Source: Flavobacteriaceae bacterium | Lineage (GTDB): Bacteria; Bacteroidota; Bacteroidia; Flavobacteriales; Flavobacteriaceae | Direction: 5' to 3' | Assembly (NCBI GenBank): GCA_004762155.1 | Contig: SIHP01000013.1 | Coordinates: 62,001 to 126,000, forward strand | DNA length: 64,000 nucleotides | Part shown: piece by piece, positions 7,192-15,434 of the stretch | Layout: each line of letters opens with the position of its first letter | Numbering within the stretch: position 1 is the first letter of the stretch | Program-made: the position numbers and the translations under genes | Notes under the pieces: generated by a model | The model's input: only the letters and a program-made list of their open reading frames with translations | What the model was told of the DNA's origin: nothing | Database searches by the model: none

Positions 7192-7884
7192 ATGTTAGAA
7201 GCCAAAAAGCTTTCCAAGCGATATAACGATAAGTTAGCGCTTAAAGATTTAAGTTTTTCTGTTGCACCTGGAGAAATTTTTTGTTTGCTTGGTCAAAATG
7301 GGGCAGGAAAAACTACAACTATTAATATTTTTTTAGGATTAATAACAGCAACATCAGGAGAGGCTTTACTAGATAATAATTCCGTGTTTGGTAATAAATT
7401 TTCACGAAGTTCTATAGCCTATATTCCTGAAACTGTACAATTATATAGTGATTTTACTGGTTTAGAAAATTTAGATTTTTTTAGTCGATTAGCTGGTTTT
7501 ACCTACACAAAAGAAAAGTTAATTCAACTATTACAAGAAGCCAATTTACAGGAAGATGCTTATCAAAAAAAATTGGAAACCTATTCTAAAGGAATGCGTC
7601 AAAAGGTTGGTATCGCAATAGCATTAGCAAAAAATGCTTCTTTTATTCTTATGGATGAACCTACCTCTGGTTTAGATCCCAAAGCATCTGTAGAATTTGC
7701 CAAAACATGTAAAAAATTAGCAGCAAATGGTGTGGGGATTTTTATGGCTACTCATGATATTTTTAACGCAGTAAATATTGGTTCTAGAATAGGAATAATG
7801 AAAGAAGGAACTTTAATCCATACTACAGAAACTGCTAATATAACTGCTCAAGAACTACAAGATTTATACATTAAAACAATTTAA
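7192..7884 (+). CDS. ABC transporter ATP-binding protein (CcmA/NosF-like) of the palindrome-controlled system
   Basis: This 230-residue cytoplasmic ATPase has Walker A GQNGAGKTT at about residues 35-43, signature YSKGMRQKVGIAIAL near 128, Walker B FILMDEPTSGLDP near 150, and a switch His in MATHD. It belongs to the ABC-2 group, whose permeases lack a solute-binding protein. The likely partners are the two DUF3526 permeases downstream. The TonB-dependent receptor gene lies between them, starting 18 bp after this stop, so all four genes form one operon. The direction of transport is unknown: ABC-2 systems usually export or act mechanically, yet the operon looks like a metal-uptake unit. Confidence 0.88.
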   Translation: MLEAKKLSKRYNDKLALKDLSFSVAPGEIFCLLGQNGAGKTTTINIFLGLITATSGEALLDNNSVFGNKFSRSSIAYIPETVQLYSDFTGLENLDFFSRLAGFTYTKEKLIQLLQEANLQEDAYQKKLETYSKGMRQKVGIAIALAKNASFILMDEPTSGLDPKASVEFAKTCKKLAANGVGIFMATHDIFNAVNIGSRIGIMKEGTLIHTTETANITAQELQDLYIKTI

Positions 7885-7902
7885 CCTACTTAATAATTAA
7901 TA

Positions 7903-10413
7903 ATGCGATTAAAAACAAATTTTAAATACATTGTGTTTTCAATAATCTTATTGGCAGCACAATTTGGTTTTTCTCAATCTAAAATAACTGGTAAAGTTTT
8001 AGATACTGATAATACAGCAATAGAAGGGGCTACAATTATCGTTGAAAATCAAGAGCATCAAAAAAAAGGAACAACCTCTGGCTCAGATGGTGCTTTTAAT
8101 ATCAAAGTAAAATCGAGCGGAACATACAATTTAAAAATAACTTTTGTTGGATACGAAACCTATTCAAAAGAGTTAACAATAGCTGACAATCAGCATATAG
8201 AATTAAACGAAATTATACTTAAAGAAGCTGCTGAATTATTACAATCTGTAGAAGTAATAGGTAGAAAACGCCAAGATTATAATAGTGATTATTCTTTTTC
8301 GGCTTCAAAAATAGCTATTAAGAATAAAGAATTACCACAGGCAGTAACTACTGTAACCAAAGAGCTTATCTCAGACAGGCAAGCTTTTCAGTTAGTAGAT
8401 GCTGTTAAAACAGTAAGTAATGTTTCTGCAACAGGTTTATATAACCACTATAATATTCGTGGTATTACTCAAGCAGATGATGGACAAGTAGTTAACGGAA
8501 TGCGTACACGTCAATATTATTTTTTACAACCAATAACCTCAAATTTAGAACGTGTAGAAGTAATTAAAGGGCCTTCTTCAGTTACTTTTTCAAGTGCAGA
8601 TCCAGGTGGTACTGTAAATATGGTTACTAAAAAGCCATTAGACGAAAAACGTAGTGAAGTATCAGTAGCCACTGGTAGTTATGGTACTTTAAGAGCAACA
8701 GTAGATTTCACAGGGCCTTTAAATGAATCAAAAACATTATTATACCGTTTTAATGCAGCTTATCAAGATGCAGATTCTTTTAGAGATGTAGTAAATAATA
8801 ATGCTATTTTAATTTCTCCTTCTTTTAGTTATGTTCCTGATGAAAACACTTCGTTAAATGTTGAAATGATTTACAACAATGCTGAAGGGAATTTAGATAG
8901 AGGTCAGCCTATTTTTGGAGCTATTAATGGTGAATATTCTATTAATAGTACTCCAATAACTATGAATGTTGGTGCGTCAAATGATCATTATAAAACTAAG
9001 GAATTGACATTTATGGCGAGTTTCAACAAAAAATTTACAGAGAACTTTGGTTTTAACGCACAATACATGAAACAAACATGGGATGAAGATTTAGCTGAAC
9101 ATAGAGTTGGAGGTTCAATGGTTGATATTGATGGCAATGTAATTCCTACTTTGGTAAGATTACGATATGATGAAAGACAACAATTTTGGGAAACAGATAA
9201 TTTTAGTACGTATGTTACTTACGATATTAAAAAAGACAACATTACTAATAAAATTTTAGTGGGTTATGATGCGACTCGCTGGGAAAGAAAAATTGGTGCT
9301 GGATTTCTTAGAGCTAGAAGATATTTAACAGTAAGTGGAGGACAATCTAATTTTGATGCAAGTAATCCAGATAATTTTCAGCAAATGACTATTAATGGTG
9401 TAACGACTCCTGTTCCTGCTGCAGCTTATTTTGATTTAGAAAACCCGTTTAATGGAGCTAGAGATACAAGTGATTACAGTCTTTCTCAATTATCAATCCC
9501 AGCAAACTTAAACACATCTGATGGTATTTATTTACAAAATCAGTTTAAAATAGGAAAATTATCAGCTTTAGTTAATTTAAGATACGAATGGTTTAAAGAT
9601 GTTTTTAATTATGAAGGAGATGAAGAAGAATTTAAAACTAGTGCTTTTGTACCTAGAATAGGTTTAACCTATGAAATTAACGATAAATTAAGTGTTTACT
9701 CAACTTATTTAGAAGGTTTTCAACCTCATACAAATACCGTTTCATTATCACCAACAGCAGAAGGTTTCTTTTGGGCAGCGTCACCAGCAAGATTTGATCC
9801 TTTAGAAAGTACCTTAAATGAAGTAGGACTTAAAGGAGAGTTTTTAAATGGTAAAGTATTCGCTAACCTTGCCTTTTTTGAAATCAATCAAAAAAATATT
9901 TTAATGGGAGATACTTATGATTTAGACAACCTAACAACAAGAGGAAAACAAAGAAGTAGAGGTTTTGAAATGGACTTTTCGGGTTATGTTTTACCAAACT
10001 TTCAAATTACAGCTTCTTACGGTTATACAGATGCTAAAATAATAGAAGATGCTATAGAAGAATTTATAGGAGAACGTATTGGTGGAGCTCCAAAACATAA
10101 TGCTAATTTATGGGGACGTTATGATTTTACAACTGAAACCTTAAAAGGTATTGGATTAGGTTTTGGTGCACAATATGTAGATGAAAGATATACTTGGTAT
10201 AATCCTACGTACGCTACAGATAGAGTATTATTACCAGAATATGCAATATGTGATGCTGCTGTATATTACAAACCAAATAATGCGGGTATTCAATTAACTT
10301 TAAAAGTAAATAATTTATTCAATGATACGTATTGGCTAGGAGGTCTTAATCCGTCAAGATTAGGTCCTGGAGCTCCAAGAAACTTTTTATTAAATGCAAC
10401 CTATAAGTTTTAA
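7903..10413 (+). CDS. TonB-dependent receptor, siderophore-receptor type
   Basis: This 836-residue outer-membrane protein has a signal peptide ending near FGFSQ, then a carboxypeptidase-D-like domain (ITGKVLDTDNTAIEGATI, residues 27-110). The plug domain follows (ELPQAVTTVTKELISDRQ, YNIRGI, LERVEVIKGPSSVTFSSADPGG), and a 22-strand barrel ends in NATYKF with a terminal Phe. The plug is of the FhuE/FpvA siderophore type and lacks the SusC signature. Cargo could be a metal chelate. The palindromic operators upstream and the neighbouring zinc-limitation genes favour a zinc complex, but this is inference. It shares an operon with the ATPase before it and, after 95 bp, the permeases. Confidence 0.9.
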   Translation: MRLKTNFKYIVFSIILLAAQFGFSQSKITGKVLDTDNTAIEGATIIVENQEHQKKGTTSGSDGAFNIKVKSSGTYNLKITFVGYETYSKELTIADNQHIELNEIILKEAAELLQSVEVIGRKRQDYNSDYSFSASKIAIKNKELPQAVTTVTKELISDRQAFQLVDAVKTVSNVSATGLYNHYNIRGITQADDGQVVNGMRTRQYYFLQPITSNLERVEVIKGPSSVTFSSADPGGTVNMVTKKPLDEKRSEVSVATGSYGTLRATVDFTGPLNESKTLLYRFNAAYQDADSFRDVVNNNAILISPSFSYVPDENTSLNVEMIYNNAEGNLDRGQPIFGAINGEYSINSTPITMNVGASNDHYKTKELTFMASFNKKFTENFGFNAQYMKQTWDEDLAEHRVGGSMVDIDGNVIPTLVRLRYDERQQFWETDNFSTYVTYDIKKDNITNKILVGYDATRWERKIGAGFLRARRYLTVSGGQSNFDASNPDNFQQMTINGVTTPVPAAAYFDLENPFNGARDTSDYSLSQLSIPANLNTSDGIYLQNQFKIGKLSALVNLRYEWFKDVFNYEGDEEEFKTSAFVPRIGLTYEINDKLSVYSTYLEGFQPHTNTVSLSPTAEGFFWAASPARFDPLESTLNEVGLKGEFLNGKVFANLAFFEINQKNILMGDTYDLDNLTTRGKQRSRGFEMDFSGYVLPNFQITASYGYTDAKIIEDAIEEFIGERIGGAPKHNANLWGRYDFTTETLKGIGLGFGAQYVDERYTWYNPTYATDRVLLPEYAICDAAVYYKPNNAGIQLTLKVNNLFNDTYWLGGLNPSRLGPGAPRNFLLNATYKF

Positions 10414-10452
10414 TCGCAAAACGACAGCCAAGAGGTTAATTCCTATAGGATT
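10411..10452 (+). repeat. Dispersed repeat, family D, copy 1 (starts at the receptor stop codon)
   Basis: TAATCGCAAAACGACAGCC, then a spacer and AGGATTT. The second copy follows the other TonB receptor's stop codon at 17766 (TAATCGCAAGGCGATAGCT). A third in reverse orientation lies at 38897 (TAATCGCAGGGCGACAGAC). The element is short and its role is unknown. Confidence 0.5.
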
Positions 10453-10508
10453 TCATCAAAAGTAAAAATATATAATTCTTTAAAATGCACTAAAGCTATT
10501 TACTACTT

Positions 10509-11954
10509 ATGAAAAAACAAATCATTCTTTTAATAGCAAAACAATTTTTTAAAAAGACCTTTTTTACTAAAGGTCTTTTAGTCCTTTTATCGTGTTTCTT
10601 ACTTGTTTTGGTTTATATAACTATAACTGGATGGAATGCTTTTGAACAGCACGATCATGCTGTTGAGCATCATCAAGAATCATCAAGAAAAAGTTGGGAA
10701 GATAATCCAGATAAACATCCGCATAGAATGGCGCATTTTGGGTCTTTCACTTTTCGTTTGCAACATCCTTTGCGTATTTTCGATTCAGGAATTGAAAGTT
10801 ATACTGGAAATTCTATTTTTTTAGAAGCACATAAACAAAATACGGCCAACTTTTCAGAAGCTAGTTTATCAACGGGTTTGATTCGTTTTGGTGATTTAAA
10901 TATCGCCCTGTTATTACAACTAATTTTACCTTTGATTATTTTTTTCTTAGGATATTCGGCAATTACTGCTGAAAAAGAAAATGGAACACTTAAAATCATG
11001 TATACTCAAGGTGCAACTATAAAAGAAATCCTTTTAGGAAAGTCACTTGGTTTATTTCTTGTTTCAACTGTATTCTTTTTACCTTGTTTACTGTCATTAT
11101 GGAGTGTTTCTTTTTTAGAAAATCACACTGTTAACGGCGCTATTATTATCAGATCTTTATTAATTACCATAAGCTATGTATTATTTTACATCATTTTATG
11201 TTGTATTACTATACTAATATCTGGTAAGAGTGCTAATTCTAATAAGGCTTTACTAACCTTATTAAGTATTTGGTTATTATTTTTTATTATTGTTCCAAAG
11301 ACAGCTCAAGTTGTTGGTAACGCTTTTCATCCGAATCTTTCAAAAATAGAATTTAAAGCTGCTATTGAAGCAGAGATCGCCAAACAAGGAGACAGTCATA
11401 ATCCGAATGATCCTTATTTTAATTCACTTCGTGATTCTATTTTAAAAGCTAATAATGTAACTGATGTAAAAGATTTACCATTTAATTATAGTGGTTTTTT
11501 AATGAGTAAAGGAGAAGAACAATCGGCAACTATTTATAAAAGTCAACATCTAAAACTAATAGATAGTTACAGAAAACAAAACAGTATCTCCAAAAGATTA
11601 GTGTTATTCAATCCATATTTAGCAATTAAAAATATATCCATGAGTTTTTCAGCTACTGATTTTGATACTTATGTGAGTTTTTTATCCCAAACCGAAAAAT
11701 ATCGATATGAACAATCGCAATACATGAACAACTTACAAATGAAGTTCATTAGTAATAAAGCAAAAAGTAGCGAGGGAAAAGTTCATGTTGTAGGCAAAGA
11801 AAATTGGAAATCTTTACCAACGTTTAATTATAAATATATAACCGTTATTAAAACGATATCAAATCAACTACTTTCCATACTAACACTTTGTGTTTGGTTA
11901 TTATTAACACTGTTTTTTATGAGTAAATCTGCTAACCGTTTTAAAATTATATAG
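10509..11954 (+). CDS. ABC-2 type permease, DUF3526 family (first of pair)
   Basis: This 481-residue inner-membrane protein has one N-terminal membrane helix (about 20-40), a large periplasmic loop, and then about five helices. The loop opens with a His-rich segment (about residues 48-78, including QHDHAVEHHQ and DKHPHRMAHFG) and continues with the DUF3526 block FDSGIESYTG...FLEAHKQN. His residues in this loop could bind metal. LGYSAITAEKENGTLKIM is the typical ABC-2 coupling region that contacts the ATPase. It pairs with the next gene, which starts 2 bp after this stop, and with the ATPase at 7192. DUF3526 permeases have no settled substrate. Confidence 0.85.
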   Translation: MKKQIILLIAKQFFKKTFFTKGLLVLLSCFLLVLVYITITGWNAFEQHDHAVEHHQESSRKSWEDNPDKHPHRMAHFGSFTFRLQHPLRIFDSGIESYTGNSIFLEAHKQNTANFSEASLSTGLIRFGDLNIALLLQLILPLIIFFLGYSAITAEKENGTLKIMYTQGATIKEILLGKSLGLFLVSTVFFLPCLLSLWSVSFLENHTVNGAIIIRSLLITISYVLFYIILCCITILISGKSANSNKALLTLLSIWLLFFIIVPKTAQVVGNAFHPNLSKIEFKAAIEAEIAKQGDSHNPNDPYFNSLRDSILKANNVTDVKDLPFNYSGFLMSKGEEQSATIYKSQHLKLIDSYRKQNSISKRLVLFNPYLAIKNISMSFSATDFDTYVSFLSQTEKYRYEQSQYMNNLQMKFISNKAKSSEGKVHVVGKENWKSLPTFNYKYITVIKTISNQLLSILTLCVWLLLTLFFMSKSANRFKII

Positions 11955-11956
11955 CT

Positions 11957-13303
11957 GTGTATACATTATTAATCAAACAATTTCTGAAAACAAAAACTGT
12001 ATTCTTAGCTTTCGGAATCCTTATATTTTTGTCTGTTTTAAGTATTAGTACTGGAAAGCAATTTTTAAATCAAAAAAAGGCAACAATAGCTAAAACTGTA
12101 ACAGAACAACAAAAACATATAGAAACGCAAACCAGCCTTCATAAAGACGATTTGGGCTTGTTGTTATATTATTTAAAGTTTTCTTTTATTAATGATTTAA
12201 ATCCACTTGCAGGAATCGCTATAGGACAAAGTGATGTGAATTCTCAAATACAAAATGTAACTATTTTAAATCTTGAGGGACAAAAATATAATACTGATTT
12301 AGTAAACCCAATGCGTTTACATGTTGGAAATTTAGATGTTAGCTTTTTGATCATTTTTCTTTTTCCGTTGGTAATTATCGCACTAAACTTTAACCTTTTA
12401 TCAGAAGAAATAGAAAAAGGAACTTGGAAAATGATTACCATTCAAGGAAAATCTTCTTTTAACTTTTTAGTAAAGAAATTAGCTATCCGAATACTTTTTG
12501 TTTTTGCTGTTTTAGGATTACTTTTTATAGCTACTAAGTTCGTTTTAAACATTCCTTTTAATGATAGTTTTTTACACCTAATAATCACCAGTTATTTTTA
12601 TATATTATTCTGGTTTGCTGTATGCTTTTTTGTAATTCTACTAAGAAAATCATCAAATACAAATGCAATTATTTTATTAACGAGCTGGCTTGTATTGGTT
12701 GTTTTTTTACCTGTTTTAGTTAATAATTATGTTACCAATACATATCCTGTAGATGAAGCTTTTGCGATGACAATAAAGCAACGAAATGAATACCATAAAA
12801 AATGGGATACTGATAAAAAAGCAACAATGGATAAGTTTTATACACATTATCCTCAATTTGCCAAATACGGAGTAAAAGAAGAAGGTTTTTCTTGGTTGTG
12901 GTATTATGCGATGCAACAAATGGGAGATGACGAATCTAAACAAGAGCGAGAAGCTATGTATAAAAAGATTGAAAAGAGAGAGTTACTCAGCAAAAAAATA
13001 GCGCAGTTTTTTCCTCCTTTACAAACACAATTAGCTATGAATACTATTGCCAATACTAGCTTAACACATCAAGTAAAATTCTTAAATGCCACTACTAAAT
13101 TCCATGAAGATCTACGTTTACAATTTTATCCTAAAATTTTTGAAAGTAATGATGCAAATACAGTAAATTGGAAAAAATATAAACCTATCCTTTTTAAATC
13201 TGAAACTGAATTTAGCCTTACTAAAAACCTGTTTTACATGGCTTTAATTATTTTTATACTAATTGGAAGTAGTGTTTTTAAAAATCGAAAGTATTTTTAT
13301 TGA
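11957..13303 (+). CDS. ABC-2 type permease, DUF3526-like (second of pair)
   Basis: The 448 residues have the same topology as the preceding permease: one N-terminal helix, a periplasmic domain, a helix with the ABC-2 coupling block (LNFNLLSEEIEKGTWKMITIQG, about 150-171), four more helices and a C-terminal one. It lacks the His-rich loop of its partner, so the two subunits are specialised. The start is GTG at 11957, 2 bp after the previous stop, which indicates translational coupling. It ends the operon that begins at 7192 and converges on the small Cys-rich gene 16 bp away. Confidence 0.82.
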   Translation: MYTLLIKQFLKTKTVFLAFGILIFLSVLSISTGKQFLNQKKATIAKTVTEQQKHIETQTSLHKDDLGLLLYYLKFSFINDLNPLAGIAIGQSDVNSQIQNVTILNLEGQKYNTDLVNPMRLHVGNLDVSFLIIFLFPLVIIALNFNLLSEEIEKGTWKMITIQGKSSFNFLVKKLAIRILFVFAVLGLLFIATKFVLNIPFNDSFLHLIITSYFYILFWFAVCFFVILLRKSSNTNAIILLTSWLVLVVFLPVLVNNYVTNTYPVDEAFAMTIKQRNEYHKKWDTDKKATMDKFYTHYPQFAKYGVKEEGFSWLWYYAMQQMGDDESKQEREAMYKKIEKRELLSKKIAQFFPPLQTQLAMNTIANTSLTHQVKFLNATTKFHEDLRLQFYPKIFESNDANTVNWKKYKPILFKSETEFSLTKNLFYMALIIFILIGSSVFKNRKYFY

Positions 13304-13319
13304 AAATAAAAAGATAAGT

Positions 13320-13505
13320 TTAAGAAACTGCTTTTAATTCAACAGTTAAAGGACATCTTTTACAATTAATTCCTTTCTTTTTGTATTTATTACAACATTT
13401 ACTTTTTGGCTTAATGCAATTAGACGAACATACAGCATCACAAGTAGTTGATGCTAATGTAACTACAGGTGTAGCTTTTTTTATTTCTTTGTAAAATATA
13501 ATCAT
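13320..13505 (-). CDS. Small Cys-rich protein, unknown function
   Basis: This 61-residue protein begins MIIFYKEIKKATPVVTLA and then carries nine Cys residues, including C-x3-C-x3-C and a CC pair in a Lys-rich stretch, ending CKRCP. It has no clear signal peptide. I recall similar small Cys-rich proteins as conserved hypotheticals in Flavobacteriaceae. The Cys spacing suggests a metal-binding or metallothionein-like role, which fits its position between two metal loci. The start at 13505 is preferred over the longer frame because a -7 box (TATATTTG, 13530-13537 on the minus strand) lies just upstream and overlaps the longer start. Confidence 0.7.
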   Translation of the reverse strand: MIIFYKEIKKATPVVTLASTTCDAVCSSNCIKPKSKCCNKYKKKGINCKRCPLTVELKAVS

Positions 13506-13529
13506 CTGATATAAAAATAAATACGTGTG

Positions 13530-13537
13530 CAAATATA
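13530..13537 (-). promoter_or_regulatory. -7 element for the small Cys-rich gene
   Basis: TATATTTG on the minus strand lies 24 bp before the ATG at 13505. The perfect inverted repeat at 13542-13586 lies immediately upstream and could hold a regulator. Confidence 0.6.
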
Positions 13538-13541
13538 TATC

Positions 13542-13586
13542 TTATTTAGAATTAATAAAAACATTATCCTTATTAATTCTAAATAA
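13542..13586. promoter_or_regulatory. Perfect 17-bp inverted repeat between divergent promoters
   Basis: Arms 13542-13558 and 13570-13586 are exact reverse complements (TTATTTAGAATTAATAA and its complement), with an 11-nt spacer. The structure lies between the divergent promoters of the Cys-rich gene and the CNGKC gene. It is AT-only apart from one G:C pair and lacks a T-tract, so an operator is likelier than a terminator. Confidence 0.55.
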
Positions 13587-13642
13587 AATGTTTTTAGCTA
13601 AAAAAAGAAGTTAATATTATTGTTTAATTATTTCCCTTGTCC

Positions 13643-13650
13643 TAGTTTTG
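13643..13650 (+). promoter_or_regulatory. -7 element for the CNGKC gene
   Basis: TAGTTTTG matches TAnnTTTG, with TTG (13620-13622) 20 bp upstream as the -33 element. The predicted start of transcription near 13657 leaves a leader of only about 9 nt before the TTG start at 13666. Confidence 0.65.
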
Positions 13651-13665
13651 CAACAAAGTTAAATT

Positions 13666-14037
13666 TTGATTAAAAAACTGAGCATATACATTTTTGTAGT
13701 GTTGTACATAATTGCTATGTTACGACCAATTGCTCCGTTTGTAGAATATGTAATTAACTACGATTATATAGCAAAAGTACTTTGTATTAATAAAGACAAG
13801 CCAGAACTAAGCTGTAATGGTAAATGTCAATTAATGAAAAAACTAGAGCAACAACAGCAAGACGATTTTAATTCTTTACGCATTAATATGGATGAATATC
13901 CTATTGGTTTTGTTAGTGTTTTGGACTTTTCTGAAAAGAAAAGGAATACAAACACAAAACGCAATAAGATTTTGTCATATAAATCTAATTATTACTTCAC
14001 ATTTCATCAAGAAATATTTCATCCACCAACGGTTTAA
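13666..14037 (+). CDS. Small membrane-anchored protein with a CNGKC motif, metal locus
   Basis: The 123-residue protein starts at TTG with an N-terminal hydrophobic helix (residues 3-24), followed by APFVEYVINYDYIAKVLC and the motif CINKDKPELSCNGKC, giving three Cys residues in a conserved-looking frame. A Gln-rich stretch follows (KKLEQQQQDD), and the C-terminus is positively charged. I recall small proteins with this motif near outer-membrane metal receptors in Bacteroidetes, with no assigned function. It begins a run with the Met/His-rich outer-membrane protein, a TonB receptor and a PepSY protein. A role in copper or other soft-metal handling is inference. Confidence 0.65.
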   Translation: MIKKLSIYIFVVLYIIAMLRPIAPFVEYVINYDYIAKVLCINKDKPELSCNGKCQLMKKLEQQQQDDFNSLRINMDEYPIGFVSVLDFSEKKRNTNTKRNKILSYKSNYYFTFHQEIFHPPTV

Positions 14038-14117
14038 ATTACATAAATAACTAAGCAATAGAGTTATCAATTAGCGTTGATTACTCAAAAACAGTATGTA
14101 ATATTAAATCATAATTA

Positions 14118-15161
14118 ATGAAATTAAATAAAATAATTTTAGCAGGAATTTTAGTATTCCTAAGTCAACAATTCACTGCACAAGAAAAAGAGAGTACAAA
14201 CAACGAATGGAAATCTGGAAGACCAGATGGACATGCACCAATTAGTGTAATGGGAGATCATTATCATGGAAAAGGTGATATAATGTTTTCTTACAGATAT
14301 ATGAATATGTATATGGAAGGATTACAACAAAACGGAAATTCTATTACTAATGACGCTGCTCATGATGCTGGTTATATGGTAACGCCTTTAAATATGCCAA
14401 TGAGCATGCATATGTTAGGTGTTATGTATGCGCCTTCTGATAAAATTACCTTAATGGCAATGGCAAATTATATAACCAACGATATGGATTTGCAAATGAG
14501 AATGACTACAGGAATGGTAGTAGATTTTTCAACAGCTTCTTCTGGTTTTGGAGATGTAAAACTTGGAATATTATACAAGTTTATTAACAACAATCGTCAA
14601 TCTTTACATGGTTTGGTAAATTTCTCTATTCCTACTGGTAGTTTAGAAGCTACAGATGAAACTCCAATGTCTTCTCCAAACGAAATCTTATTGCCTTATC
14701 CAATGCAAGTTGGTAGTGGAACTTTTGATATGGATTTAGGTTTAACGTATTTAGGTCAAAATAATCAAGTTTCTTGGGGTTCTCAATTAAAAGCTACGTA
14801 TCGTTTTGGAAGAAATGAATACGATTATTCTTTAGGAAATCGTTACAGTTTAAATTCTTGGTTTGCAGTAAAAACTTCAGATTGGTTAAGTATTTCTGCC
14901 AGAATAGAAGGAGCTGCTATTGAAAAAATAAATGGTGCAAATCCTAATTTAACACCAATGATGGTAACTACAGCAGACATTGCAAACTCTGGCGGATACC
15001 AAATTAATGGTGGTTTAGGTTTTAATATTTATGCTTTTAAAGGATCGTTGAAAAATGTTCGTTTTGGTGCTGAATATGCATTGCCTATTTATCAAGATTT
15101 AAACGGAATTCAATTAGAACAAAAACAAACCATCACTTTAGGTTTACAATATTCAATGTAA
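14118..15161 (+). CDS. Met/His-rich outer-membrane beta-barrel protein, putative copper-related transporter
   Basis: The 347 residues begin with a signal peptide (to FTAQE), then GRPDGHAPISVMGDHYHGKG and a Met-dense stretch: FSYRYMNMYMEG, and near residue 95 NMPMSMHMLGVMYAP and MDLQMRMTTGM. The rest alternates in beta strands and ends LGLQYSM. The block GDHxHxxGxxMxSYRYMxM marks a family of outer-membrane proteins often found with copper genes. Met and His clusters are classical copper(I) ligands. It lies 80 bp after the CNGKC gene and upstream of a TonB receptor. The barrel assignment is firm; copper is inference. Confidence 0.7.
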   Translation: MKLNKIILAGILVFLSQQFTAQEKESTNNEWKSGRPDGHAPISVMGDHYHGKGDIMFSYRYMNMYMEGLQQNGNSITNDAAHDAGYMVTPLNMPMSMHMLGVMYAPSDKITLMAMANYITNDMDLQMRMTTGMVVDFSTASSGFGDVKLGILYKFINNNRQSLHGLVNFSIPTGSLEATDETPMSSPNEILLPYPMQVGSGTFDMDLGLTYLGQNNQVSWGSQLKATYRFGRNEYDYSLGNRYSLNSWFAVKTSDWLSISARIEGAAIEKINGANPNLTPMMVTTADIANSGGYQINGGLGFNIYAFKGSLKNVRFGAEYALPIYQDLNGIQLEQKQTITLGLQYSM

Positions 15162-15240
15162 ACTCAAACACATTAAAAAAAACATATTTAATATAATTTA
15201 TTCGAAGTAATAGCTAAGAAAGTTTACTAAAGAAAGTGAA

Positions 15241-15316
15241 TGTCAGTTCGAGTGATTTTATGAAGTGCAATGCTATAAAATCTTACAGAATCAAGTTCAG
15301 CAGAACTATCGAGAAC
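15241..15316 (+). repeat. Dispersed repeat, family A, copy 3
   Basis: It starts TGTCAGTTCGAGTGATTTTA and ends GCAGAACTATCGAGAACA, homologous to the copy at 2114. It fills the middle of the 273-bp gap between the Met-rich outer-membrane protein and the next TonB receptor. Nothing else was seen in this gap. Confidence 0.75.
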
Positions 15317-15434
15317 ATTTGTAACAAACATCTTTATATAAATTAATTTTCTTTTGGTTTCTCAATTTTAATTGATTAGACAATTTGGTTGTAAAAGCAG
15401 GTAAATTATAATATTTATAATACACACTCATAAA

